Program-made: the position numbers and the translations under genes | Shown here: piece after piece, positions 50,978 to 59,709 of the stretch | Position numbering within the stretch: position 1 is the stretch's first letter | Layout of the letters: each line of letters opens with the position of its first letter | NCBI GenBank assembly: GCA_000753455.2 | Contig: LM994670.1 | Location: forward strand, 1,614,793 to 1,678,792 | Direction: 5' to 3' | Source: Clostridium jeddahitimonense | GTDB lineage: Bacteria; Bacillota; Clostridia; Clostridiales; Clostridiaceae | DNA: 64,000 nt | Notes under the pieces: generated by a model | Seen by the model: only the letters and a program-made list of their open reading frames with translations | Told to the model about the DNA's origin: nothing | The model's database searches: none

Positions 50978-51976
50978 ATGAAAATGGAATATATTAAGCT
51001 AGGTAATTCAAATTTGAATGTTTCAAGAGTGTGTTTAGGCTGTATGGGATTTGGAGAAGCACAAAAGGGAATGCATTCATGGACTTTGCCTTATGAAGAA
51101 TCTAAAGAAATTATAAAATATGCATTAGACAATGGAATTAATTTTTTTGATACAGCTATGGGGTATCAAGAAGGTACAAGTGAGATTTTCTTAGGAAAAG
51201 CAATAAAGGAATATGCTAAAAGAGAAGACGTTGTTATTGCAACAAAGTTTATTCCACGTACGAAAGCTGAAATAGAGCAAAATATAAGCTGTAAAGAACA
51301 TATTGAAAATTGTTTAAATAACAGTTTAAAAAGATTAGATATGGATTATGTTGATTTATATATACTTCACATGTGGGATTACAATACTCCTATTGAAGAG
51401 ATTATGGAAGGATTACATGAAGTAATTCAGAAGAAAAAAGTAAGATATATAGGTATTTCTAATTGCTATGGATGGCAGATTGCAAAAGCGAATGAAATAG
51501 CAAAAGCTAAAGGATGGGAACAGTTTGTATCTGTTCAAGGTCATTATAATCTTATATTTAGAGAAGAGGAAAGAGAGATGGTCCCTTACTGCATGGAAGA
51601 AAATATTGCATTAACACCTTATAGTGCTTTAGCATCAGGAAGATTATCAAAACATCCTGGAGAAGAATCTAAACGTCTTAAGGAGGATACTTACGCAAAA
51701 GGAAAATACGATGCTTCTTCTTATGATGATATAGCTATTATAAAAAGAGTTGAGGAGTTAGCTGATAAAAAGGGAGTTTCTATGACTGAGATATCTTTGG
51801 CTTGGTTATTAACTAAGGTTACTTCACCAGTTGTTGGAGCAACTAAAAAGCATCATATAGATGGTGCTATTAATTCAATAAAAGTTAACTTAACTGATGA
51901 AGAAATTAAATATTTAGAAAAATTGTACAAACCTCATTCATTAGTTGGAGTTATGGCTAAAAAAAGGAGTATTTAA
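50978..51976 (+). CDS. aldo/keto reductase
   Basis: 332 residues. The catalytic tetrad of AKRs is seen as Asp in NFFDTAMGYQ, Tyr in the same segment, Lys in IATKF and His in YILHMWD. VRYIGISNCYG and the NADPH motif near KVTSPVVGATKKHH follow. It reduces aldehydes or ketones with NADPH. AGGAGG precedes the ATG at 50978 by 11 bases; an ATG two codons downstream is an alternative. Part of the TetR-linked detoxification unit. Confidence 0.93.
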   Translation: MKMEYIKLGNSNLNVSRVCLGCMGFGEAQKGMHSWTLPYEESKEIIKYALDNGINFFDTAMGYQEGTSEIFLGKAIKEYAKREDVVIATKFIPRTKAEIEQNISCKEHIENCLNNSLKRLDMDYVDLYILHMWDYNTPIEEIMEGLHEVIQKKKVRYIGISNCYGWQIAKANEIAKAKGWEQFVSVQGHYNLIFREEEREMVPYCMEENIALTPYSALASGRLSKHPGEESKRLKEDTYAKGKYDASSYDDIAIIKRVEELADKKGVSMTEISLAWLLTKVTSPVVGATKKHHIDGAINSIKVNLTDEEIKYLEKLYKPHSLVGVMAKKRSI

Positions 51977-51978
51977 TA

Positions 51979-53307
51979 ATGATGTTTACCAATAAAGATT
52001 TAAAAAGAATAATTGTTCCACTTTTCTTTGAGCAATTATTAGTTATGTTAGTTGGAATAGTAGATACATTTGTTATTAGCTATGCAGGGGAAGCGGCAGT
52101 ATCAGGGGTTTCTCTTGTAAATATGTTTAATACTATATTTATTTACTTATTTACAGCTTTGGCTTCGGGGGGAGCTGTTGTTATTAGTCAGTATATAGGA
52201 AATAAAGATAAGGAGAATAGTATAAAAGCATCAAGTCAGCTTTTAATGTTTTCAACAATATTTTCTATTATACTATCAATATTAGTTTTATTATTAAATG
52301 AAACATTATTGAAGTTATTATTCGGAAAAGTTGAAAATTCAGTTATGGAATCTTGCATAACATATCTAAGGATATCTGCATATTCTTATCCAGCACTAGC
52401 TATATATAATGCGGGAGCAGCTTTGTATAGAAGTATAGGAAAAACAAGTGTTACAATGTATGTTTCTATTATAGCTAATGTTATTAATGCTGTTGGAAAT
52501 GTTATAGGGGTATTTGTTTTAAAAGCAGGAGTTGCAGGGGTTGCGTATCCTTCATTGATAGCAAGAGCTTTTTCAGCAGTTGCAATTACTATATTGTGCT
52601 TTAATAAAAAATATAGTACTCATTTTGAGATGAAATGGATTTTTAACTGGAGCAATAGTATGCTAAAGAAAATTCTAAGAATTGCAATCCCAAATGGTGT
52701 TGAAAATGGAATTTTCCAATTGGTTAAAGTTGCACTAAGCAGTATTGTAGCATTATTTGGAACATATCAAATTGCGGCAAATGGTATTGCACAAAGTATT
52801 TGGTCATTAGCTGCTTTGATAGGGGTAACTATGGGGCCAGTTTATATAACAGTGATAGGACAATGTATGGGGGCCAATGATAAAGAAGCAGCAAGTTATT
52901 ATTTTAAGAAAATAACGAAATTGACATTAGTTTTATCAATTATATGGAATGTATTTATTTTTGCAATTACGCCGTTTATTATGAATTTTTACTCAATATC
53001 GACGCAGACAAGAAACTTAGTTATTATCTTAGTACTAATTCATAATATTTTTAATACGGTAGCATTTCCATTTTCAGGGCCATTAAGTAATGGGCTGAGA
53101 GCTGCTGGAGATATTAAATTTACAATGATAGTTTCAATTGCATCAACAGTACTTGGAAGATTAATATTCTCTATTATATTTGCTGTATACTTAAATATGG
53201 GTGTTATAGGAATAGCATTTGCTATGTGTCTAGATTGGAGTATTAGAGGAGTTATTTTCTATATAAGATTTAAATCTGAAAAATGGAAAGAATTTAAGGT
53301 TATTTAA
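51979..53307 (+). CDS. MATE family efflux transporter
   Basis: 442 residues with about 12 membrane helices in two halves. LIVPLFFEQLLVML-like IIVPLFFEQLLVMLVGIVDTF opens it, ASGGAVVISQYIG marks helix 2, and NGLRAAGDIKFTMIVSIAS marks the C-half. It exports cationic compounds. The gene begins two bases after the AKR stop, so it is translationally coupled. It completes a sense (TetR), modify (MBL, AKR) and export (MATE) unit. Confidence 0.93.
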   Translation: MMFTNKDLKRIIVPLFFEQLLVMLVGIVDTFVISYAGEAAVSGVSLVNMFNTIFIYLFTALASGGAVVISQYIGNKDKENSIKASSQLLMFSTIFSIILSILVLLLNETLLKLLFGKVENSVMESCITYLRISAYSYPALAIYNAGAALYRSIGKTSVTMYVSIIANVINAVGNVIGVFVLKAGVAGVAYPSLIARAFSAVAITILCFNKKYSTHFEMKWIFNWSNSMLKKILRIAIPNGVENGIFQLVKVALSSIVALFGTYQIAANGIAQSIWSLAALIGVTMGPVYITVIGQCMGANDKEAASYYFKKITKLTLVLSIIWNVFIFAITPFIMNFYSISTQTRNLVIILVLIHNIFNTVAFPFSGPLSNGLRAAGDIKFTMIVSIASTVLGRLIFSIIFAVYLNMGVIGIAFAMCLDWSIRGVIFYIRFKSEKWKEFKVI

Positions 53308-53343
53308 TATAAGCTATATAATTTTAATAAATTCTATTATTTG

Positions 53344-53376
53344 AGACGTCATGAGAATAAACATGACGTCTTTTTA
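53344..53376 (+). terminator. intrinsic terminator
   Basis: AGACGTCATG-AGAATAAA-CATGACGTCT then TTTTTAT. Shared by convergent genes; the minus-strand side lacks a clear U-run. Confidence 0.9.
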
Positions 53377-53388
53377 TAATAAACTAGG

Positions 53389-54597
53389 TTAAGAATTTTT
53401 AAGTATACTGTCTACAGCACTTCTAACAGATAAATATAAAGTATCTATTGATGGTTTAGAAACTAGAGAGCCAATTAGAGTAATATTACTTGAGCTATTA
53501 GGTCTATTTATCTCTTGGTAAAAACTTTGATTTAAATTGTTATATTTTACATGAGGGAAAATATCCCATTGCTTTACAGTTAGAAGAGTTTTGATTTTAA
53601 TTCCTAATTTATTAATATCAGCTGTGATATCATTTACAATATCTTTAGTGATTTTTCCATAGGAGTAAGCTAAAAGGATATTCCTATTGTTTTGCTTATA
53701 AATGTAGAAGAATTGTAGTTTGTCTTTTTTACCTAAGTGAGATTTATAATAAGTTGTTATTAAATCTGTATTAAATATTTCGTAAGCACAAAGGATAAAT
53801 GGATTTGTATTGATGTTTTTCATAAATTCATTATAAACAGTATCTTTAATAATATTTTCAGGTATTTTAGTGCTAATCAATACTTTATCAAAGAATTTTG
53901 TATCGTAAAGAGTATCTATCTTAACTTTATTTTGAATAGTTTCAATACTTTTAACTTCAATTGAATATCTAATATTTGAAATATTTTCACAAAGCTTATT
54001 TATAAGCTCTTTAGTGCCATTTTTTATAAATAATGATTTTTTACCTATAACAAATGCATATATTGTATTTAAATCAAAGACTTTAAATACATAGTAGGCT
54101 TGTACTTTATCCATTGATCCAAAGCCAAAGGATGATAGATAGGGAGAAATTAATTGGCATATAAGATTTAAACCGTTACTTTTAAGAAAATCTTTGAGTG
54201 AAACATTTAAATCGTCAGGAATATATCCGTAGTTTATATTATCAAGATAAGAGGCATATTTTGATAAGATCTTACTTAGGTTAGATAATTCATCCATAAG
54301 TAATAGAACATCATCTCTTGACATATGTTCAACAGAATTATAATTTTCATCAACAAAGTTTCTGTAAAGAAATCGCTCTACGTAATCAACTTGTAATTGA
54401 ATTAGTAATTCCTTTATATTGCCTGTAAATGAACAAACAGTACCAATATCAATATTAATGTTTTTACTAACTAAAGTTTTACAATGGCCACCAGCTTGTT
54501 CTTCTTTTTCATATACAGTTACATCAATACCTTCTTTCTCCAGTAGATATGCAGCAAGAAGCCCAGAAAAGCCGCCACCGATTACAGCTACTCTCAT
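53389..54597 (-). CDS. FAD-dependent amine/phytoene-type oxidoreductase
   Basis: 402 residues. The Rossmann dinucleotide loop VAVIGGGFSGLLAAYLLEKEG and VTVYEKEEQAGGHCKT (second strand and GG doublet) at 3-42 place it among monoamine oxidase/protoporphyrinogen oxidase-like flavoproteins. The C-terminal FAD-closing motif is the LIGSLVSKPSIDTLYLSVRSA segment. No membrane anchor is seen. The substrate is not evident. It lies 12 bases after the transposase-derived gene on the same strand and is probably co-transcribed with it. Confidence 0.8.
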   Translation of the reverse strand: MRVAVIGGGFSGLLAAYLLEKEGIDVTVYEKEEQAGGHCKTLVSKNINIDIGTVCSFTGNIKELLIQLQVDYVERFLYRNFVDENYNSVEHMSRDDVLLLMDELSNLSKILSKYASYLDNINYGYIPDDLNVSLKDFLKSNGLNLICQLISPYLSSFGFGSMDKVQAYYVFKVFDLNTIYAFVIGKKSLFIKNGTKELINKLCENISNIRYSIEVKSIETIQNKVKIDTLYDTKFFDKVLISTKIPENIIKDTVYNEFMKNINTNPFILCAYEIFNTDLITTYYKSHLGKKDKLQFFYIYKQNNRNILLAYSYGKITKDIVNDITADINKLGIKIKTLLTVKQWDIFPHVKYNNLNQSFYQEINRPNSSSNITLIGSLVSKPSIDTLYLSVRSAVDSILKNS

Positions 54598-54609
54598 ATG
54601 TATACCCCC

Positions 54610-55599
54610 TTAATATTCCCTTTTAATATATGCCCATATAGGTAAAATAAGTTTAGTGTTACTTAGCTTATTATGATATTCAACAGGTGTATATTCTCCT
54701 ATATCAAAAATATGCTTATCAGCAATATTATAATTTCTTATATAATCTTGAAACTTAAGTTTAAGTTCTAAAAAAGTTATATCTTTATTAAGCAATGGAA
54801 CTAAAAATGAGGAAGTTTTTTCTGTAAACTGTTTTTTTAATATGTTTACTCTATTTAAATCTTCATTTTTATCAATAAAAGTATGTATTTTAAAATCAAA
54901 TCCATTATCATCTAATATTTTATTTATTCTATAGTTAAAAGTTTTAGTAGATATATTCATTATTTTACAAGATTGAAAAAAGCATAAATAACTTATTTTT
55001 AAATTAAGTGTTTTTGCAACTGGCATAGCAGTAGAAGTTAAAATATCTTCAAAATTACTAAAAGTAATATTGTTATATAGCCTAGAACAGGCAATTCTAC
55101 TTTTATAATCAAATAGTGTGTATTCATATATGTGACCAAGGTGATTATAATAACCGTAGTCTGTTATCCAGAAAAGCCAACATTCACCACTAAGGATCTC
55201 ATTTAAATTAGGGAAAGCTGTAGTTACTTTAGTTTGTTGTTTTCTACTAAACTTTAACCTTTCTTCTTTTTTAGATAGATTATTTCTTTTCATGATGTTG
55301 TATATAGCTGATTCACTTATTTTATAACCAAGATCATCAAATAAGTATTTAATAGCTTTAGGGCCATAGGTTGGATATTGTTTTATAAGATTAAGTAATG
55401 CAGTCTCAATTTCGTTATTAATTTTATTATTAGGTATAAAATTCTTTTTAGCAGAACTTAAACCATCAATTCCCTTAGCTTTATACCTATTTAACCAACG
55501 ATAATATAAAGTCCTTGAAATGCCATATTTTTCACAAGTTTTACTTACTCCATTACTAGATGCTTCGGTAATAACTTTAAACTTAAAATCTTTATCCAT
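54610..55599 (-). CDS. transposase-derived HTH protein with disrupted DDE triad
   Basis: 329 residues. The N-terminal 115 residues contain two helix-turn-helix units as in IS481/IS3 transposases (CEKYGISRTLYYRWLNRYK, then YPTYGPKAIKYLFDDLGYKI). The integrase-like core begins WLFWITDYGYYNHLGHIYEY and TLFDYKSRIA; Asp147 is the first catalytic Asp. Where family members have the tDNGsEF motif about 60 residues on, the sequence is KISYLCFFQSCKIMN, with no Asp. The later NG-x-VER stretch reads NEDLNRVNILKKQF, with Asn249 in place of the catalytic Glu. No terminal inverted repeats flank the gene. I infer a domesticated, inactive transposase acting as a DNA-binding protein. Confidence 0.78.
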   Translation of the reverse strand: MDKDFKFKVITEASSNGVSKTCEKYGISRTLYYRWLNRYKAKGIDGLSSAKKNFIPNNKINNEIETALLNLIKQYPTYGPKAIKYLFDDLGYKISESAIYNIMKRNNLSKKEERLKFSRKQQTKVTTAFPNLNEILSGECWLFWITDYGYYNHLGHIYEYTLFDYKSRIACSRLYNNITFSNFEDILTSTAMPVAKTLNLKISYLCFFQSCKIMNISTKTFNYRINKILDDNGFDFKIHTFIDKNEDLNRVNILKKQFTEKTSSFLVPLLNKDITFLELKLKFQDYIRNYNIADKHIFDIGEYTPVEYHNKLSNTKLILPIWAYIKREY

Positions 55600-55641
55600 A
55601 TTAAATCACACCTTATTAGAAGATAATTACAATAATAGTTT

Positions 55642-55774
55642 ATAATGTAAAGCTAGCCTTTGCAATAAAAAAGTTTACTTTAGGGAAATGTTAACATATT
55701 GCTATTAAAAATATTTAGATAAAATGCTAAAGAGTAAATGGAGTATACCTTTTCATAATGTAAACACTTTGCAA
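55642..55774. promoter_or_regulatory. paired ATAATGTAAA ... CTTTGCAA motifs in divergent promoter
   Basis: ATAATGTAAA is at 55642-55651 with CTTTGCAA at 55658-55665, and both recur in the same order at 55755-55764 and 55767-55774. The first pair overlaps the probable -10 of the minus-strand gene (CATTATAAA), the second lies about 40 bases before the hypB -35. They are candidates for binding sites of the transposase-like HTH protein. Confidence 0.5.
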
Positions 55775-55811
55775 AAGTAAATTATAAAAAAACTAAGCTG
55801 TAAAAGATTGG

Positions 55812-55840
55812 TTGTTAAAAAATAAACAAGTTGCTATAAT
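55812..55840 (+). promoter_or_regulatory. hypB operon promoter (TTGTTA-17-TGCTATAAT)
   Basis: -35 TTGTTA, 17-base spacer, perfect -10 TATAAT with extended TGC upstream. Start expected near 55847, about 25 bases ahead of the ATG. Confidence 0.7.
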
Positions 55841-55871
55841 CAAGTTAAATAGTGGGTTAAGGAGGAATAAT

Positions 55872-56537
55872 ATGAATCAATTTAAGGTATTCACAATAAA
55901 AAAAGGATTACAAGAGGAAAATACAAAAATAGCTGAAACTACAAGAGATGAGCTTAAAAAGCAAGGTGTATTTTTAGTTAACATTATGTCATCTCCAGGT
56001 AGTGGGAAAACGACTACATTGGTAAGTACAATTAATTCATTAAAAGATGAAATGAAAATAGGAGTGCTAGAAGCGGATATTGATTCTGATGTAGATGCAA
56101 AAACTGTAGAAGATGCAGGGGCAAAAGCTATTCAATTACATACAGGTGGATTGTGTCATTTAGATGCAACTATGACAAAGCAAGGAATAGATGAACTTGG
56201 CGTTGAAGGTCTAGATTTATTATTTTTAGAAAATATAGGAAATCTCATTTGTCCAGTAGGATACGATACAGGAGCAATGAAAAATGTTGCTATACTAAGT
56301 GTTCCAGAAGGAGATGACAAGCCATTAAAGTACCCTAAAATATTTGGAAAAGTAGATGTATTAATAGTAAATAAAATTGATGTTATGGAACATTTTGATT
56401 TTAATATGGATTTACTTGAAGAAAGAGTTAGAAAGCTTAATAAGGATATCATTATAATTCCGATTTCTGCTAAAACCGGTGAAGGAGTAGAACTTTGGGT
56501 TAAATGGCTTAGAGAACAAATAAAGGGGGAGAATTAA
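55872..56537 (+). CDS. hypB: hydrogenase nickel incorporation GTPase HypB
   Basis: 221 residues from ATG 55872, with AAGGAGG seven bases upstream; the longer frame from 55812 covers the promoter and is rejected. P-loop SSPGSGKTT at 40-48, metal-binding GGLCHLDATM, ENIGNLICPVGYDTGA and the G4 motif NKIDVMEHF are diagnostic HypB. It lacks the N-terminal CxxCGC and a His-rich stretch, so it has only the G-domain nickel/zinc site. HypB hydrolyses GTP and passes nickel to target enzymes with HypA. No hydrogenase gene is present in the window. The stop is three bases from the next start. Confidence 0.95.
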   Translation: MNQFKVFTIKKGLQEENTKIAETTRDELKKQGVFLVNIMSSPGSGKTTTLVSTINSLKDEMKIGVLEADIDSDVDAKTVEDAGAKAIQLHTGGLCHLDATMTKQGIDELGVEGLDLLFLENIGNLICPVGYDTGAMKNVAILSVPEGDDKPLKYPKIFGKVDVLIVNKIDVMEHFDFNMDLLEERVRKLNKDIIIIPISAKTGEGVELWVKWLREQIKGEN

Positions 56538-56540
56538 TTT

Positions 56541-59315
56541 ATGTCAAAGAAACAAGAAAAAACAAATTTTAATAAGTCAAAAAGATTTGACTTTGCTTTA
56601 ACATGGGGAGATGTTGGTAACAGAGAATATAGACAAATAATAGTAGATTTAGCTAACAAGATCGGAAGAACAAAGGCTGGAAGCTCACGTGAAGCAATTC
56701 CTTTTGGACCAGAGTATTATGCTTTAGCTCCAGTACTTGATGATTATCAAGCTAAAATAGCTATGCACTTAAAATTTAGAGAAAAGGTTAGTGCAGATGA
56801 TGTTGCAAAAGCTAGTGGAGAACCTTATGAAAAGGTAAAGGAAGCGTTAGATTATATTGCTTGGGCTGGTGTTGCCTTTGTTAATACAATAGATGGAGTT
56901 GATATGTATTGGCAAGATATATTTGTTCCGGGACACTTAGAAATGATAAATAATAATAAGGAGTTAGTACAAAAATATCCTGAGGTAGCAGAAGCATTTT
57001 ATTATTTCGGTAGCAAAAAGGGTCCTATGGCTGCAGGTGTAATGCCAATAGGTGGAGGACCAATGCGTGTTATACCAATTGAAAGAGCTATTGATAGTAA
57101 TTCGAGAAGAGCTTCTTATGAAGAGATTTCAAAATATTTAGAAGAAGCTACAGTATTTTCAGTATCAAACTGTTCATGTAGAACATCTAGAGAAGAAATG
57201 GGTGAAGGCTGTGGTCATCTAAAGGAAGATATGTGTATCCAATTAGATCATGCAGCTGAGTACTATATCAAAACAGGGCGTGGGCGTGAGATTACAAGAG
57301 AAGAAGCCTTTGACATAATTAAAAGAGCTGAAGATAACGGATTAATGCACTCTATACCAAACCTAGATGGAGTAGGTAATACTCATGCAATATGTAATTG
57401 TTGTGGATGTGGATGTTATGCTATGAGACTTGCAAATGAGTTTATAAATAATGATATTGTAAGATCAAACTATAAATCAGTGGTAGATGAAAGTAAGTGT
57501 GTTGCTTGTGGGGAATGTGTAGATGTATGCCCAACAAATGCATTAAGATTAGGACAAAAGTTATGTTCAATTAAACCAATAGATGAACAAATAACTAAAA
57601 TTATACCAAAAAATACAGAGTGGAATGAAGATAATTGGAATTCAGATTATAGAACAAATAGAAAAAATGCTTTAGATTCAGGTACAGCACCTTGTATTAC
57701 AAAATGTCCTGCACATATTCCAGTACAGGGTTATGTCAAGCTTGCATCACAAGGTAGATATACAGAAGCTTTAGAGCTTATAAAGAAGCATAACCCACTA
57801 CCAGCAGTATGTGGACGTATTTGTCCTAGGTTGTGTGAAGAAGATTGTACTAGAGGAAATATCGATGAAGCTGTAGCAGTTGATGATATAAAGAAGTTCA
57901 TAGCTGAAAAAGATTTACATCAACACAGCAGATATATACCAAGAAAAAGACATGATTATAGTGATAAAAAGATTGCGATAATAGGAGGAGGTCCTTCTGG
58001 TTTAACTTGTGCTTATGATTTAGCTATAGATGGTTATGATATAACTGTTTTTGAAAAGCAAAAGAGATTAGGTGGTATGTTAACTTTAGGTATTCCATCA
58101 TACAGATTAGAAAAAGATGTAATAGATGCGGAAATAGATGTTTTAAGAGAAATGGGAGTTAAATTTGAAACAGGTGTTGAAATTGGTAAAGATATTACAA
58201 TAAAAGACCTTAGAGATAAGGGATTTAACGCTTTCTATATAGCAATTGGAGCACAATCAGGAAGAGAGCTAGGTATAGATGGAGAAAATTCAGAGGAAGT
58301 AGTAAGTGGAGTAGATTTCTTAAGAGATGTTAACCTTGGAGAGAAAACAGAGGTAAGTGGAAAGGTTGTAGTTATCGGAGGAGGAAATGTTGCTATTGAT
58401 GTAGCTAGAACTGCAGTAAGATTAGATAAAGTAAATGCTGTAGATATTTTCTGCTTAGAATCAAGAGAAACTATGCCAGCTCATATTGAAGAGGTAGAGG
58501 AAGCTTTAGAAGAAGAAATAAACGTTAATAATTCATGGGGGCCAACAAGAGTAGTAAGAGAAAATAACAAGGTTGTAGCTGTAGAGTTTAAACGTTGTTT
58601 ATCTACAATAGACGAAAATGGAAGATTTAATCCTAAGTTTGATGAAAATGAAACAAAAGTTATTAAATGTGACTATGTGTTATTATCAGTAGGACAAACT
58701 TATAACTATGGAAATCTTTTAGAAGGTGAAGATGTAGAACTATCTCCAAGAGGTACTATAAAGGTAGATAATATTACATTACAAACTACTAAGAGTGATA
58801 TTTTTGCAGGAGGAGACGTAGCTAGTGGACCAAGGTTTGCAATAGATGCTATTGCAGCAGGTAAAGAAGCTGCTGTATCTATCCATAGATTTGTTCAAAG
58901 AGGACAATCACTAGTATTAGGTAGAGATAATCATTATTACAAGGCTTTAGACAAAGAAAATTTAGCTTTAATAAAAGGATATGATGAAACACCAAGACAA
59001 AAAATTAAACATGTTGATGGTAAGGAAGCAAAAAGAACATTTAAAGATTTGAGAGGTACATTAACAGAAGAGCAAATTAAAAAGGAAACAGCTAGATGCT
59101 TAAGCTGTGGTGCTACTAAAACTGATGAGTATTTATGTGTTGGATGTGGAGCTTGTACTTTAAGATGTAAATTTGATGCAATTAAGTTAGTAAAAGTTCA
59201 TGATGCTGAAGGTTATGATATTGATGAACTACCAAAGACAGTAATAAAAAATACAATAACTAGAAAGCTTAAGATTACTGCCAATAAAATTAATCCATTT
59301 ACTAAAACAAGATAA
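56541..59315 (+). CDS. Fe-S/FAD NAD(P)H oxidoreductase (glutamate-synthase small-subunit-like)
   Basis: 924 residues. A unique N-terminal region (1-300) has a cysteine set CSCRTSREEMGEGCGH and CNCCGCGCYAM. A ferredoxin-like motif CVACGECVDVCP is at 320-331, then the GltD-type CITKCPAHIPVQGYVKLA and CGRICPRLCEEDCTRG (Fer4_20) around 385-440. The NAD(P)H/FAD part begins IAIIGGGPSGLTCAYDLA near 478 with a second nucleotide fold VVVIGGGNVAIDVARTA near 600, and the C-terminus holds CLSCG and CVGCGACTLRCKFDAI. It should move electrons between NAD(P)H and another carrier or substrate. It is embedded between hypB and hypA. No glutamate synthase large subunit is present. Confidence 0.85.
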   Translation: MSKKQEKTNFNKSKRFDFALTWGDVGNREYRQIIVDLANKIGRTKAGSSREAIPFGPEYYALAPVLDDYQAKIAMHLKFREKVSADDVAKASGEPYEKVKEALDYIAWAGVAFVNTIDGVDMYWQDIFVPGHLEMINNNKELVQKYPEVAEAFYYFGSKKGPMAAGVMPIGGGPMRVIPIERAIDSNSRRASYEEISKYLEEATVFSVSNCSCRTSREEMGEGCGHLKEDMCIQLDHAAEYYIKTGRGREITREEAFDIIKRAEDNGLMHSIPNLDGVGNTHAICNCCGCGCYAMRLANEFINNDIVRSNYKSVVDESKCVACGECVDVCPTNALRLGQKLCSIKPIDEQITKIIPKNTEWNEDNWNSDYRTNRKNALDSGTAPCITKCPAHIPVQGYVKLASQGRYTEALELIKKHNPLPAVCGRICPRLCEEDCTRGNIDEAVAVDDIKKFIAEKDLHQHSRYIPRKRHDYSDKKIAIIGGGPSGLTCAYDLAIDGYDITVFEKQKRLGGMLTLGIPSYRLEKDVIDAEIDVLREMGVKFETGVEIGKDITIKDLRDKGFNAFYIAIGAQSGRELGIDGENSEEVVSGVDFLRDVNLGEKTEVSGKVVVIGGGNVAIDVARTAVRLDKVNAVDIFCLESRETMPAHIEEVEEALEEEINVNNSWGPTRVVRENNKVVAVEFKRCLSTIDENGRFNPKFDENETKVIKCDYVLLSVGQTYNYGNLLEGEDVELSPRGTIKVDNITLQTTKSDIFAGGDVASGPRFAIDAIAAGKEAAVSIHRFVQRGQSLVLGRDNHYYKALDKENLALIKGYDETPRQKIKHVDGKEAKRTFKDLRGTLTEEQIKKETARCLSCGATKTDEYLCVGCGACTLRCKFDAIKLVKVHDAEGYDIDELPKTVIKNTITRKLKITANKINPFTKTR

Positions 59316-59346
59316 TAGATGAAGTAGAAAAATTAGGAGTAGTAAT

Positions 59347-59688
59347 ATGCATGAATTAGGAATTGTATATGAGGTAATAAAGGTTGTAGATAATTTTTCA
59401 AAGGAAAACAATCTAACAAAGGTACAGAAGATTGTATTAGAAATAGGTGAATTGTCACAATCTATACCAAGATTTATAGAAGAATGTTACCCAGCAGCTG
59501 TAAATGAAACACCATACGAAGATACTGAACTAGAAATAATAGTACTACCAGCAAATGCAAAATGTAAAAGATGTAATGAGATATATAACGTTATAAAGTA
59601 TAAAAGAATATGTCCTAGCTGTAGTGGAGAAGAATATGACTTAATATCAGGTCAAGAGTTTAATATAAAAGAGGTTGTTGCTTACTAA
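59347..59688 (+). CDS. hypA: HypA-like nickel metallochaperone
   Basis: 113 residues. It begins MHE, giving the invariant His2 and Glu3 of the HypA nickel site, and has the zinc knuckles CKRC (73-76) and CPSC (89-92). HypA hands nickel to hydrogenase precursor or urease (as in Helicobacter) together with HypB. Here it is 31 bases after the oxidoreductase. ATTAGGAG is the RBS. Whether its client is urease, 25 kb away, or an unseen enzyme is open. Confidence 0.93.
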   Translation: MHELGIVYEVIKVVDNFSKENNLTKVQKIVLEIGELSQSIPRFIEECYPAAVNETPYEDTELEIIVLPANAKCKRCNEIYNVIKYKRICPSCSGEEYDLISGQEFNIKEVVAY

Positions 59689-59709
59689 AAAATATTAGGG
59701 GGTATCCGT

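Noticed and set aside
55812..55871. 20-residue N-terminal extension of HypB
   Set aside because: It spans the -35/-10 promoter and the AAGGAGG site of the internal ATG, and HypB homologues begin near that ATG.
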